Shown one piece after another: positions 44,263 through 52,468 of a DNA stretch of 64,000 nucleotides. Every line of letters starts with the position of its first letter. Position 1 is the stretch's first letter. The position numbers and the translations under genes were made by a program. The notes under the pieces are model-generated. The model saw nothing but the letters and a program-made list of their open reading frames with translations. It ran no database searches and was not told the origin of the DNA. This stretch comes from PALSA-505 sp035308365. GTDB lineage: Bacteria > Actinomycetota > Actinomycetes > Streptosporangiales > Streptosporangiaceae. The stretch spans positions 46,494-110,493 of the forward strand of contig DATGGU010000104.1 in assembly GCA_035308365.1 (NCBI GenBank), written 5' to 3'.

Positions 44263-45678
44263 TCAGGCCGGCTCGGTCACCTCCGGCCCGGGTTCGCGGC
44301 TCGGCTTCAGGCCGCCGGCCGGATCGGCCGGGGCGAGTTCCTCGGCGGCACCCACCTTGCGGGTCGGCGACAGCGCGATCCACACGACGGACAGCGGCAT
44401 GCCGCCGGCCGTGATGAACAGGGTGGCCCGCAGCCCCAGCTTCTCGCCGAGCAGCCCGGCCAGCAGGGCGGAAAAGGGCATCAAAGCGCCGATCGCGAAC
44501 CGGAAGCTGGCGTTCACCCGGCCCTGCAGCGAATCGGGCGTGGCGATCTGGCGCAGCGTGGTCATCGAGATGTTCGCCGTGACGATCCCGTATCCGGCCG
44601 TGAAGTACACCATGGTGAACAGCCCGGTGCTCAGTTCCGGCGGCCCGGGGACCAGCGGGATGCCCAGAATCCCCAGTGCCCCCAGCCCGTACCCGGTCAG
44701 CAGGGTGCGCCCGTAGCCGATCCGGGTCACCACCGGCTTGGCGGTGGCCGAGGCAGCCACCCCGCCGATGCCGAAGCAGGCCACGATGATCCCGATCTCC
44801 CCCGGGCTCATCCGCATCACCTTGGCCGCGTACAGGACGTACAGGGTGAGCTGAAGCTGGGAGAAGAAGTTGAACAGCGCGGCCGAGCCGGCCAGCGACT
44901 GGAGCACCGGGCTACGGTAGATGAAGCTCAGCCCGGCCCGGATCTCGCCGAACACGCTGGCCCTGGACGGCCGGCTGCGGTCCGGCGCGGGCTCCCTGGC
45001 CCGGATCCAGAGCAGCGACAGCACCGAGACCACGAACGACCCGGCGTCGGTCAGCAGCGCGAACGGCGCCCCCAGCAGGCCGACCAGGGCCCCGCTGAGC
45101 CCCGGCCCGCCGACCTGCGCCACCGAGGCCGTCGACTGCAAGCGGCTGTTACCGGACAGCAGCGCCGCACCGCCGACCAGGCTCGGCAGGTAGGACCGGT
45201 AGGCAACCTCGAAGATGACGGTCAGCCCGCCCTCGATGAGCGCGACCGCGTACATCACCGGCATGCTCAGCGAGTGCAGCCAGGCCAGCACCGGGACGAG
45301 CCCGATGAAGAAGGTCCGGCCGAGGTCGGCGGCGATCATCAGCGACCGCCTGCGGATCCGGTCGGCCATCACCCCGAAGAACAGGCTGGGCCCACAGTAA
45401 GCGGCCAGCCCGGCGGCGGTCAGCAGCCCGACCGCACCCGCGCTCGCGTGCAGGTAGAGCACGGCGGTCAGCGGCAGCGCCAGCAGCGTAACCTGACTGC
45501 CCACCGAGGAAACGGCCTGGCCGAACCACAGCTTGTTGAAGTCGCTGTGATGCCGCAGCGACACCTCCCCCGGCTGGGCATTGGCTCTCCTGCGACCCAC
45601 GGTCCCCAAGACTCCCTTGTCCGGCTTGTCCGCAAACCATACTGGCCGCGCGACGGCTGCCGGGGAAGCCCCGGCCAT
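44263..45678 (-). CDS. MFS exporter (DHA3/EntS-like)
   Basis: This is a 471-residue twelve-helix transporter of the group that includes enterobactin exporter EntS and macrolide-type exporters. It has FNKLWFGQAVSSVGSQVTLLALPLTAVL at TM1, GVMADRIRRRSLMIAADLGR at the 2-3 loop, and a second half that restarts at RSPVLQSLAGSAALFNFFSQ. It ends in a Pro/Glu-rich cytoplasmic tail. Its position beside the adenylation and ATP-grasp genes suggests export of their product, although it is on the opposite strand. The start at 45678 gives a ~40-residue extension; a GTG before SLRHHSDFNKLWFGQ may be the true start. Confidence 0.8.
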   Translation of the reverse strand: MAGASPAAVARPVWFADKPDKGVLGTVGRRRANAQPGEVSLRHHSDFNKLWFGQAVSSVGSQVTLLALPLTAVLYLHASAGAVGLLTAAGLAAYCGPSLFFGVMADRIRRRSLMIAADLGRTFFIGLVPVLAWLHSLSMPVMYAVALIEGGLTVIFEVAYRSYLPSLVGGAALLSGNSRLQSTASVAQVGGPGLSGALVGLLGAPFALLTDAGSFVVSVLSLLWIRAREPAPDRSRPSRASVFGEIRAGLSFIYRSPVLQSLAGSAALFNFFSQLQLTLYVLYAAKVMRMSPGEIGIIVACFGIGGVAASATAKPVVTRIGYGRTLLTGYGLGALGILGIPLVPGPPELSTGLFTMVYFTAGYGIVTANISMTTLRQIATPDSLQGRVNASFRFAIGALMPFSALLAGLLGEKLGLRATLFITAGGMPLSVVWIALSPTRKVGAAEELAPADPAGGLKPSREPGPEVTEPA

Positions 45679-45708
45679 CGAAACCAGATGATCAGATTGG
45701 CCGCGCCC

Positions 45709-46233
45709 TCAGCCCAGACGGCGTGCGGATTGGTGCCGGTAGAGCAGTGGCAGCACACGTAGATCCTTAGGGCGGCCGGCCGACTCCTTGGACCGGATCA
45801 CATCGGCGAGGTCTGCTACGACTACCTCCACGTCCCCCACGCGAAGGCGATGCGCGTTGACGGCAAGCTGTGCGTAGCCATCAGTGAAGCCTGACGGGTG
45901 GAAGGAGATGTCAAATTCGCCGTGGGTGCAGATCAGCTTCCACACATCGGCGGCCGCCAAAGACGCGGCATCGTGACTGAACGCAAGCCCACCCGGGACT
46001 GCTTCGGTCCGGATCCTTGCGTCAAGCTCCGTCAGCGCTTGCGACAGGCGAGCCAGGTTCTCGTGGCTTGTATCTGGCGTCAGATCGATGTCTCTTGTCG
46101 CCGGTATCGGGGCTTGCTGTGCGATAGCAGCGAAGGCGCCGATGATGACATAACGCACCTGGTGCCGGTTCAGCGCGGCGACGATGGCCGCCGCATTCGG
46201 CTCTGGCTCACCGAGGTCTCCCTGGTCACTCAT
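45709..46233 (-). CDS. Nucleotidyltransferase-fold protein, possible toxin of a two-gene module
   Basis: This 174-residue protein opens with RHQVRYVIIGAFAAIAQQAPIPATRDIDL, the G-x-x-A...R-x-x-D-x-D-L pattern of AbiEii/MNT-type nucleotidyltransferases, with two metal-binding Asp residues. Later segments include GEFDISFHPSGFTDGY and VADLADVIRSKESAGRPKDLRVLPLL, the latter typical of that fold's C-terminus. Such proteins act as toxins that modify tRNA or other targets when paired with an HTH antitoxin. The ATG at 46233 overlaps the stop of the XRE gene upstream (ATGA). A toxin-antitoxin role is inferred from this pairing. Confidence 0.7.
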   Translation of the reverse strand: MSDQGDLGEPEPNAAAIVAALNRHQVRYVIIGAFAAIAQQAPIPATRDIDLTPDTSHENLARLSQALTELDARIRTEAVPGGLAFSHDAASLAAADVWKLICTHGEFDISFHPSGFTDGYAQLAVNAHRLRVGDVEVVVADLADVIRSKESAGRPKDLRVLPLLYRHQSARRLG

Positions 46234-46577
46234 GCAACATCCTCGGCAGGTGTCGCCTGGCGCCACGCCTGAAGCTGGCTGTCACGGAACCGTCGCTCGG
46301 CTTCGGAGCGGCCAGCCTCAAGCCCGGCGAGTACGTCATCGTGCGCATCGTGCGGGGAGAGATACAGGCGGAGGTCGAACCCGGCCGCGCGCAGCAGCTT
46401 GAGCAGGGTGGACAGCGTTGGCTGCCGCAGGTCGCGCTCATAAGCCGAGATCATTGTGACCGGGACGTCAGCCCGCTCGGCCAGTTCCCGCTGGCTCATA
46501 TCGGCCTTCAGCCGGGCGAGTTGCAGGAGCGCCGCAGATGGGGACGGCAGCTCTTCAATATCATACGGCTGTGACAT
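46230..46577 (-). CDS. XRE-family helix-turn-helix protein, probable antitoxin/autoregulator
   Basis: This is a 115-residue protein with a Cro/C1-type HTH (LLQLARLKADMSQRELAERADVPVTMISAYERDLRQPTLSTLLKLLRAAGFDLRLYL, residues ~14-72) and a charged C-terminal tail. It is coupled by ATGA to the nucleotidyltransferase gene. The start at 46577 is preferred because a TACAAT -10 element ends 6 nt before it, the geometry of a leaderless transcript. An in-frame ATG at 46595 is the alternative. The palindrome ACAATTGT sits within the promoter and is a likely self-operator. Confidence 0.75.
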   Translation of the reverse strand: MSQPYDIEELPSPSAALLQLARLKADMSQRELAERADVPVTMISAYERDLRQPTLSTLLKLLRAAGFDLRLYLSPHDAHDDVLAGLEAGRSEAERRFRDSQLQAWRQATPAEDVA

Positions 46578-46580
46578 AAC

Positions 46581-46589
46581 ACAATTGTA
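46581..46589 (-). promoter_or_regulatory. Leaderless promoter and palindrome of the XRE/NTase module
   Basis: TACAAT on the minus strand (46584-46589) is 6 nt from the ATG at 46577. It overlaps the 8-bp palindrome ACAATTGT (46581-46588). The -35 region is not obvious. The 46590-46881 stretch to the right holds no gene. Confidence 0.5.
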
Positions 46590-46881
46590 TGACATGACGC
46601 CTGGAGAAGCCGGTTCTGAGTGGCCTATGCGCCACCGAACTTCGCATGTGACGTCTATGTCTGCACTCTGTCAAAATTTACGAAGACATCTACGTGCGGC
46701 CATGCTGAGACTCTTCGGTGATCATGGAAACCCGCCTTGGCGGCCACACTACACCCGACGCCACCGGCCGTTCAGCCCTGTCTCACGTGCGTGGCGTTAG
46801 GCCCAAACCCCCCGCCCCGGCCCCGCGGTCCGGGAAGCATGAACAGACCGGTGCCCGCGGGCGGGGTGCTGGTCCGGCAGC

Positions 46882-47346
46882 ATGAACCGTATGAGCTCAG
46901 ACAACGGTCTCGCACGGCTGGCCGAGCCGGCTGACTACGACGCCATCGCCGCAGTCATTGACCAATGGTGGGGCCGGCCGGTGCTGCCGGCCTTGCCCCG
47001 GCTGTTCTTCGACCTGTTCCACCGGACCAGCCTGGTGGTCGATGGCCCGGACGGGCCGGACGCCTTTCTCGTCGGCATCCTCTCCCCCTCCGACCCGGCG
47101 CAGGCCTACATCCACTTCGTCGGGGTGTCCCCGGCCGCCCGCCAGCGTGGCCTGGGCCGGATGCTGTACGAATCATTCTTCGCCATGGCCCGCGGCGACG
47201 GCCGGCGGGAGGTCAGCTCGATCACGTCCCCGCGCAACACCGGATCGGTCGCCTTCCACCGGTCCATGGGCTTCACGGTGACCGGCCCGGTAGCCGGCCA
47301 CAACGGCCCCGGCCATGACTACATGGTCTTCCGCCGCACCCTATGA
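46882..47346 (+). CDS. GNAT-family N-acetyltransferase
   Basis: This is a 154-residue GNAT protein. The acetyl-CoA-binding motif A is IHFVGVSPAARQRGLGRMLYESFFAMA (R-x-x-G-x-G/A type). It is followed by SSITSPRNTGSVAFHRSMGFTVTG (motif B) and a YMVFRR ending. Substrate unknown. The start at 46882 is close to a second ATG (46891, MSSDNG) and the ribosome site is weak for both. Confidence 0.8.
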   Translation: MNRMSSDNGLARLAEPADYDAIAAVIDQWWGRPVLPALPRLFFDLFHRTSLVVDGPDGPDAFLVGILSPSDPAQAYIHFVGVSPAARQRGLGRMLYESFFAMARGDGRREVSSITSPRNTGSVAFHRSMGFTVTGPVAGHNGPGHDYMVFRRTL

Positions 47347-47352
47347 GTGTCA

Positions 47353-47511
47353 TCATGTGCGCAGGGCGATGAGTCCCGCGTTGGCCGGGGTCACCTCGTC
47401 GTTGGTGAACGCGCCACGCGACTCGTAGCGGTCACATCGGCCGAGGTCACTTATATTTGCAGACAGCCCATGCAGCCATGCGGGAAGATGGATTGACTTA
47501 GGCCTGAGCAC
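47353..47511 (-). CDS. Small ORF or remnant of a truncated gene
   Basis: The minus strand reads 52 codons from a GTG at 47511 to a TGA at 47353. The product runs from LRPKSIHLPAWLHG through DLGRCDRYESRGAFTND to EVTPANAGLIALRT. The composition looks like a real protein end, especially the last 30 residues, but there is no ribosome site. It sits at the left edge of the lower-GC island, so it may be the 3' remnant of a gene cut by that insertion. No family recognised. Confidence 0.35.
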   Translation of the reverse strand: MLRPKSIHLPAWLHGLSANISDLGRCDRYESRGAFTNDEVTPANAGLIALRT

Positions 47512-47586
47512 TGACCAGCGTCGTGATGGTCACTCTAGGATCATGACGGTCCTGGACGCGGCTGCTCAACTTGAAGGGAGGGCACG

Positions 47587-47970
47587 ATGAGGGCGCCTCA
47601 TCGTCGACGCCCGCGCAAAGAAGACCGACTTCTTCCCGGGCCAGAGACCGATCTCGACGCAATGGCCGAAAAGGTGACTTACATAATAAGTACCGAGCAT
47701 AAAGACTATCTAACTAGCGCCGGGCCAGGTAATCTAAGAAGCGATGCATCCGCGTGCCCACGAGGTTTGGATTTCGAGGAGGTCGAGACGTGGCTAAAGG
47801 CGGCGTTTCGAGACGGGTCGGTCAGCGCTGACATCGAGGGCGACTTCCCCAGATACGCATGGCGGCGAATCCAAGGCCAAGCATATGAAGCCCGCCTCAG
47901 TAATTCCGGACTTGGCCAGTATAAAGGGTATCCGATCGAAGACCGGCAAGCGCCACGGTGGCTGCGGTGA
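47587..47970 (+). CDS. Island gene 1, small protein of unknown function
   Basis: This is a 127-residue protein with a basic N-terminus (MRAPHRRRPRKED) and a central acidic helix (DFEEVETWLKAAFRDG). Its C-terminal strand-rich motif, PRYAWRRIQGQAYEARLSNSGLGQYKGYPI, resembles endings of small proteins found near mobile or toxin genes. GAAGGGAGGG lies 4-5 nt before the ATG. Its TGA overlaps the GTG of the next gene. Codon use is far less GC-biased than the chromosome, indicating acquisition. A toxin or effector role is possible but not shown. Confidence 0.6.
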   Translation: MRAPHRRRPRKEDRLLPGPETDLDAMAEKVTYIISTEHKDYLTSAGPGNLRSDASACPRGLDFEEVETWLKAAFRDGSVSADIEGDFPRYAWRRIQGQAYEARLSNSGLGQYKGYPIEDRQAPRWLR

Positions 47971-49307
47971 ACGTTTCGCTTGACACTCGGATTGAATGGC
48001 TGGAAGCACCTGGGGTTACCACGCCTGAGCTAGCGGCAACTTGGGCCAGGTATGAGATTTGGGTTGGAAATAGATGCGTCACACAGGTGGAGGCCAACGA
48101 TGGAAACTTCCGCCGCGGAATTTATGGATCACTGTATCCACTCGCTTACTGGGTAGCATCGAACTGGTGGGTTCTCACCTCCCACATCCGACCGACAGAA
48201 GTTGAGACACGTTATTGGACATGGCGAAACGTTGACAGGTACCCTTGGCTTGCCCAACACAATTTGCGTGGCGCCAGTGATGGCATGCCATGGCCCGATC
48301 TTACGATCGTGACAGAAGGCGCCGTCAGCCATATTGTATGGGCGCAAGATCAGCATAAAAATGAGAATTTCACTCCTGTGCGATTCGCCACCAGTGGTTA
48401 TGACCTGGTTCGCACAGAGGACATGCGCGCTGGCCTCGCGGCTATCGTCAATGATGTCCTGGAGCGATTGGCCGAGGAAGGGCTTCCGAAGACCCAGCTC
48501 GCTGAGGAGTGGACGTCCATAGCGAGAGCCCACGATGACGAGCGGAACTTCTGCAGAACTACTGCACGTATGGGCCTGGATCCTTACTCGCTGAGTGATC
48601 AGACATCCGCCGAAGTGATTAGTGTGGCCGACAGTTTGCCCGACGAAATAGCTGATGATTTTTTCGATAGCGCAGACGTGGAAGCTCTCACTGCCGCCGT
48701 AAGCTGGATTCGCCGGGCAAGCCCAGTCGCTGATAGAGCCACGATGAAGGCTAAAGTACTCCAGCCGCTGCATAGCGCGATACAGGGCAGCCTGGATAGC
48801 CATGCGGATGAACAAGACATCGAACCATGGGCTATTGGGTATAATATGGCCCGGAATATCAGGCACAGCCTGAATCTTAAGGAGACCGATCAATTTGATA
48901 TATCTCCCTGGGTTGGCCTTGGTGATGTCAACGTACCGTCGAATGGACTCCAGGGGCTCGTAGCTATCAGAAATCATCGGTGCGGGCTCGTGCTTGACAA
49001 CCAGCGGGTCGGAGCCCCGGCTAACCGCTTCGGCCAAGCACGGGCTTTGGGCCGGGTTCTAATTCGCCCACAACAAAAGCAATTTATTCTATCGGCAGCG
49101 CGGGGCAGAGAAGAGCGTATTGCTGGTGCTTTTGCTGCAGAGCTTCTGGCACCGGCTGAGGGAATCCGGCAGATGTTGGATGTCATAGGAAGCCATAGCG
49201 ATAACGCTCTGGATGCCATCGCTCGGCGCTACAAAGTCTCATCGCTGCTTGTCAGATATCAGTACGATAATCAAATAGCGACAGCATCACACACGTCGAT
49301 CTGGTGA
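47967..49307 (+). CDS. Island gene 2, large protein with degenerate ImmA/IrrE-like C-terminus
   Basis: This 446-residue protein is coupled to gene 1 by a GTGA overlap. The first ~200 residues are of unknown type (rich in Trp: YWVASNWWVLTSHIRP, RYWTWRNVDRYPW). The C-terminal ~110 residues run GLVALRN-like, GCGLVLDNQRVG, RFGQARALGRVL, REERIAGAFAAELLAPAEGIRQML and DAIARRYKVSSLLVRYQYDNQ. This is the order of ImmA/IrrE metallopeptidase domains (FAAELLMP, then FGVS-RL), but the HExxH helix reads FGQARALGR, so zinc-dependent catalysis is not expected. Low GC indicates transfer. It may be a regulator or defence/TA partner. Confidence 0.65.
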   Translation: MNVSLDTRIEWLEAPGVTTPELAATWARYEIWVGNRCVTQVEANDGNFRRGIYGSLYPLAYWVASNWWVLTSHIRPTEVETRYWTWRNVDRYPWLAQHNLRGASDGMPWPDLTIVTEGAVSHIVWAQDQHKNENFTPVRFATSGYDLVRTEDMRAGLAAIVNDVLERLAEEGLPKTQLAEEWTSIARAHDDERNFCRTTARMGLDPYSLSDQTSAEVISVADSLPDEIADDFFDSADVEALTAAVSWIRRASPVADRATMKAKVLQPLHSAIQGSLDSHADEQDIEPWAIGYNMARNIRHSLNLKETDQFDISPWVGLGDVNVPSNGLQGLVAIRNHRCGLVLDNQRVGAPANRFGQARALGRVLIRPQQKQFILSAARGREERIAGAFAAELLAPAEGIRQMLDVIGSHSDNALDAIARRYKVSSLLVRYQYDNQIATASHTSIW

Positions 49308-49329
49308 ATTTCATCAGCCAGAGGAAAGG

Positions 49330-49746
49330 ATGCGGCGATCGTGGCACGCCCTGCTGTTCTCCGGCGATGAGCTGATCGGCCACGCCAGCGTCCTGCAGCG
49401 CCGCCTGCTGCACAACGGCCGGGCACTGCGCACCGGCTACGTCGAAGGCGTCGCGGTCCGGGCGGATCACCGCCGCCAAGGCCACGGCGCCGCCCTGATG
49501 GCCGTGATGGAACGGATCGTGCGCGGTGCCTACGAACTCGGCGCGCTCGGCGCCAGCCCCGAAGGCAGCCGCCTGTACGCCTCGCGCGGCTGGCAACTCT
49601 GGCAAGGGCCGTCCTCGGCCATGACTCCGGACGGGATCCGCCGCACCGCCGGCAAGGACGGCGCCCTCTACGTCCTGCCGGTATCGGCACCGCTCGACCT
49701 GTCCGGCGAACTCATCTGCGACTGGCGCCACGCCGCCCTGTGGTAG
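49330..49746 (+). CDS. AAC(2')-type aminoglycoside acetyltransferase, 5'-truncated
   Basis: The 138 residues align with the C-terminal three quarters of chromosomal AAC(2')-I enzymes: HASVLQRRLLHNGRALRTGYVEGVAVRADHRRQGHGAAL (acetyl-CoA site), RGAYELGALGAS, RLYASRGWQLWQGPSSAMTP, and the conserved ending LDLSGELICDWR-x4-W. About 45 N-terminal residues normal for the family (~180-195 aa) are missing. The truncation point coincides with the end of the low-GC island 23 bases upstream. A GAGGAAAGG-ATG start exists at the junction, so a shortened protein may be made, but activity is doubtful. Confidence 0.8.
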   Translation: MRRSWHALLFSGDELIGHASVLQRRLLHNGRALRTGYVEGVAVRADHRRQGHGAALMAVMERIVRGAYELGALGASPEGSRLYASRGWQLWQGPSSAMTPDGIRRTAGKDGALYVLPVSAPLDLSGELICDWRHAALW

Positions 49747-49765
49747 CGCGGCCTGCCCCGCGGGG

Positions 49766-50338
49766 TCAGTCGGCAGGCCAGGCTTCGGCGAGCAGTTTGC
49801 GGGTGTCGGCCAGCAACTCTGGCAGGACCTTGGTGCGGCCGACGACCGGCATGAAGTTGGTGTCGCCGCCCCACCTCGGGACGATGTGCTGGTGCAGGTG
49901 GCCGGCGATCCCGGCGCCTGCCACGTCGCCGAGGTTCATCCCCACATTGAAGCCGTGCGCGCCCGAGGCCGCGCGCAGCGCCCGGATGGCCTGCTTGGTC
50001 TGGGCCGCCACCTCCGCCGTCTCCAGGAGGGTGAGGTCGGTGTAGTCCGCCACGTGCCGGTAGGGGCAGACCATCAGATGGCCGCCGTTGTAGGGGTAGA
50101 GGTTGAGGACCGTGAAGGCCAGTTCGCCTCGCGCCACGACCAGGCCCTCCTCGTCGGGCAGGCCTGGGGCGCGGCAGAATGGGCAGCTCTGCGCCGGGTC
50201 AGCTCCCTCGCTCCCCCCGTGGGTCTGCGCACCACCTTTGATGTAGGCCATCCGGTGCGGCGTCCACAGCCGCTCGAAGCCGTCGGGAACCCCGGCCCCC
50301 TCAGGCGGCAACGGTCCGGGCGGCTGGCTGCTAGACAT
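49766..50338 (-). CDS. HIT-domain AP4A hydrolase/phosphorylase-like protein
   Basis: This is a 190-residue protein with the histidine triad in GHLHQHIVPRWGGDTNFMP (H-x-H-x-H), a zinc-type Cys pair in SCPFCRAPG, and VLNLYPYNGGHLMVCPYRHV. It matches mycobacterial Rv2613c, a diadenosine-tetraphosphate phosphorylase, including its position after thrS. It normally precedes pgsA directly; here the path to pgsA is interrupted by the 37.4-49.8 kb segment. The ATG at 50338 lies 76 bases downstream of the thrS stop. Confidence 0.9.
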   Translation of the reverse strand: MSSSQPPGPLPPEGAGVPDGFERLWTPHRMAYIKGGAQTHGGSEGADPAQSCPFCRAPGLPDEEGLVVARGELAFTVLNLYPYNGGHLMVCPYRHVADYTDLTLLETAEVAAQTKQAIRALRAASGAHGFNVGMNLGDVAGAGIAGHLHQHIVPRWGGDTNFMPVVGRTKVLPELLADTRKLLAEAWPAD

Positions 50339-50413
50339 GGGTGCAGCATAGGCGCTGCGGCGGGATCGGCCACGACTGGCACAGCGATAGCTCAGGCGCC
50401 ACTCCCGGCGTGC

Positions 50414-52384
50414 TCAGACCTGGATGCGATCCCGGACGGCCGCCACGATCTGGTCAACGGCCTCATCCACCGGCACGCCGTTGCGCTGGGAACCGTCCCG
50501 GTACCGGAACGACACCGCCCCGGCCGCCACGTCCTCGTCCCCGGCGAGCAGCATGAACGGCACCTTCTGCCGCTGTGCCGTGCGGATCTTCTTCTGCATC
50601 CGGTCGTCGCCGGTGTCCACCTCGACCCGGATCCCGTGCTGGCGCAGCTTGGCCGCCACCTCCAGCAGGTAGGGCACGTGCGCGTCGGCGATGGGGATGC
50701 CGGTCACCTGGACCGGGGCCAGCCAGGGCGGGAACGCCCCGGCGTAGTGCTCGACCAGGATGCCGAAGAACCGCTCGATCGACCCGAACAGCGCCCGGTG
50801 AATCATGATCGGCTCTTGCCGGGAGCCGTCTGCCGCCTGGTACTCCAGCCCGAACCGCTTGGGTTCGTTGTAGTCGAGCTGGATCGTGGACAGCTGCCAG
50901 GTCCGGCCGATCGCGTCTTTGGCCTGCACCGAGATCTTGGGCCCGTAGAACGCCGCGCCGCCGGGGTCATCGACCAGTTCGAGACCGGATTCCCCGGCCG
51001 CCTCGGCCAGCATCGCCGTGGCGTGCTCCCAGTCCTCGTCGCTGCCGACGAACTTCTCCTTGGCGTCGTCCCGGGTGGACAGCTCCAGGTAGAAGTCGGT
51101 AAGCCCGTAGTCGCGCAGCAGATCCAGGACGAACTTCAGCAGGCTCTTGAGCTCGTCACCCACCTGCTCGCGGGTGCAGAAGATGTGCGAGTCGTCCATG
51201 GTCAGCCCGCGCACCCGGGTCAGCCCGTGCACCACGCCGGACTTCTCGTACCGGTACACGGTGCCGAACTCGAACAGCCGCAGCGGCAGCTCCCGGTAGG
51301 ACCGGCCACGGGACCGGAACACCAGGATGTGGAACGGGCAGTTCATCGGCTTGAGGTAGTACTCCGCGCCCTCCATCTGCATCGGCGGGTACATGTTCTC
51401 CTTGAACCAGCCGAGGTGCCCGGAGGTCTCGAACAGGTCCGCCTTGCTGATGTGCGGGCTGTTCACGAACTCGTAGCCGGCTTCCTCGTGCCGCCGCCGC
51501 GAGTAGTCCTCCATGATCCGGCGCATGGTCCCGCCCTTGGGGTGGAACACGGCCAGCCCGCTGCCGATCTCGGCCGGGAACGAGAACAGGTCGAGTTCGG
51601 TGCCGAGCTTGCGGTGGTCACGCCGCTCCGCTTCCTCCAGCAGGTGCAGGTACTCCTCCTGCGCCTCCCGGGTCTCCCAGGCGGTCCCGTAGATCCGCTG
51701 GAGCTGCGGGTTGCGCTCGCTGCCCCGCCAGTAGGCGCCGCCGGTGCGCATCAGCTTGAACGCCGGGATCTCCCTGGTGCTGGGCAGGTGCGGGCCCCGG
51801 CACAGGTCCGTCCAGCACAGCTCGCCGGTGCGCCGGTCGAGGTTGTCGTACATGGTGAGCTCGTGCCCACCGACCTCGACCGACTCCTCGTCGCTGGGCC
51901 CCTTCAGCCCGATCAGCTCGAGCTTGTAGGGCTCCCCGGCCAGTTCGGCGCTCGCCTCGTCCCCGCTGACGACGCGCCGTGAGAACCTCTGTCCCTGCTT
52001 GACGATCTGCCGCATTCGCTGCTCGATATTTTTGAGGTCGGCCGGGCCGAACGGCTGCGCCACATCGAAGTCGTAATAGAAGCCGTTTTCCACCGGCGGC
52101 CCGATCCCCAGCTTGGCGTCCGGGAAGAGCTGCTGGACCGCCTGCGCCATGACGTGCGCGGTGGAGTGCCGCAGTATCGACCGGCCCTCGGGGCTGCCGA
52201 TGGTCACCGGCTCGACCGAGTCGCCGTCGCTGAGCATGTGGGCGAGATCCCTCAGCGCACCGTTCACCTTGGCCGCGACCACGTCATCCCCGGTGTGCTC
52301 CGTCAGAAAGTCACCGGCAGTCGTGCCAGCCTCGACCACATGCTCGCGGCCTGCGAGGGTGATACGAAGCTGGCTGGCGGACAC
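50414..52384 (-). CDS. thrS: Threonyl-tRNA synthetase
   Basis: This is a 656-residue class II synthetase. It has an N-terminal TGS domain (LRITLAGREHVVEAGTTAGDFL), an editing domain with HSTAHVMAQAVQQLFPDAKLGIGP, and catalytic motif 2 (FRSRGRSYRELPLRLFEFGTVYRYEKSGVVHGLTRVRG). It also has the zinc-ligating Cys in MNCPFHILVF, motif 3 (IMIHRALFGSIERFFGILVEHYAG), and the anticodon-binding C-terminus (FPPWLAPVQVTGIPI). It charges tRNA-Thr and is essential. Confidence 0.97.
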   Translation of the reverse strand: MSASQLRITLAGREHVVEAGTTAGDFLTEHTGDDVVAAKVNGALRDLAHMLSDGDSVEPVTIGSPEGRSILRHSTAHVMAQAVQQLFPDAKLGIGPPVENGFYYDFDVAQPFGPADLKNIEQRMRQIVKQGQRFSRRVVSGDEASAELAGEPYKLELIGLKGPSDEESVEVGGHELTMYDNLDRRTGELCWTDLCRGPHLPSTREIPAFKLMRTGGAYWRGSERNPQLQRIYGTAWETREAQEEYLHLLEEAERRDHRKLGTELDLFSFPAEIGSGLAVFHPKGGTMRRIMEDYSRRRHEEAGYEFVNSPHISKADLFETSGHLGWFKENMYPPMQMEGAEYYLKPMNCPFHILVFRSRGRSYRELPLRLFEFGTVYRYEKSGVVHGLTRVRGLTMDDSHIFCTREQVGDELKSLLKFVLDLLRDYGLTDFYLELSTRDDAKEKFVGSDEDWEHATAMLAEAAGESGLELVDDPGGAAFYGPKISVQAKDAIGRTWQLSTIQLDYNEPKRFGLEYQAADGSRQEPIMIHRALFGSIERFFGILVEHYAGAFPPWLAPVQVTGIPIADAHVPYLLEVAAKLRQHGIRVEVDTGDDRMQKKIRTAQRQKVPFMLLAGDEDVAAGAVSFRYRDGSQRNGVPVDEAVDQIVAAVRDRIQV

Positions 52385-52468
52385 GGCGCACTCCTTGACG
52401 AAGATGGGTGAGCTTACGGCGGTGATCTAACGCATGGTATCCGCGCCGGGTCATCCTGGCCGCGTGGT

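Noticed and set aside
49886..51982. 698-codon plus-strand frame
   Set aside because: Antisense to the HIT gene and thrS, both recognised with complete catalytic motifs.
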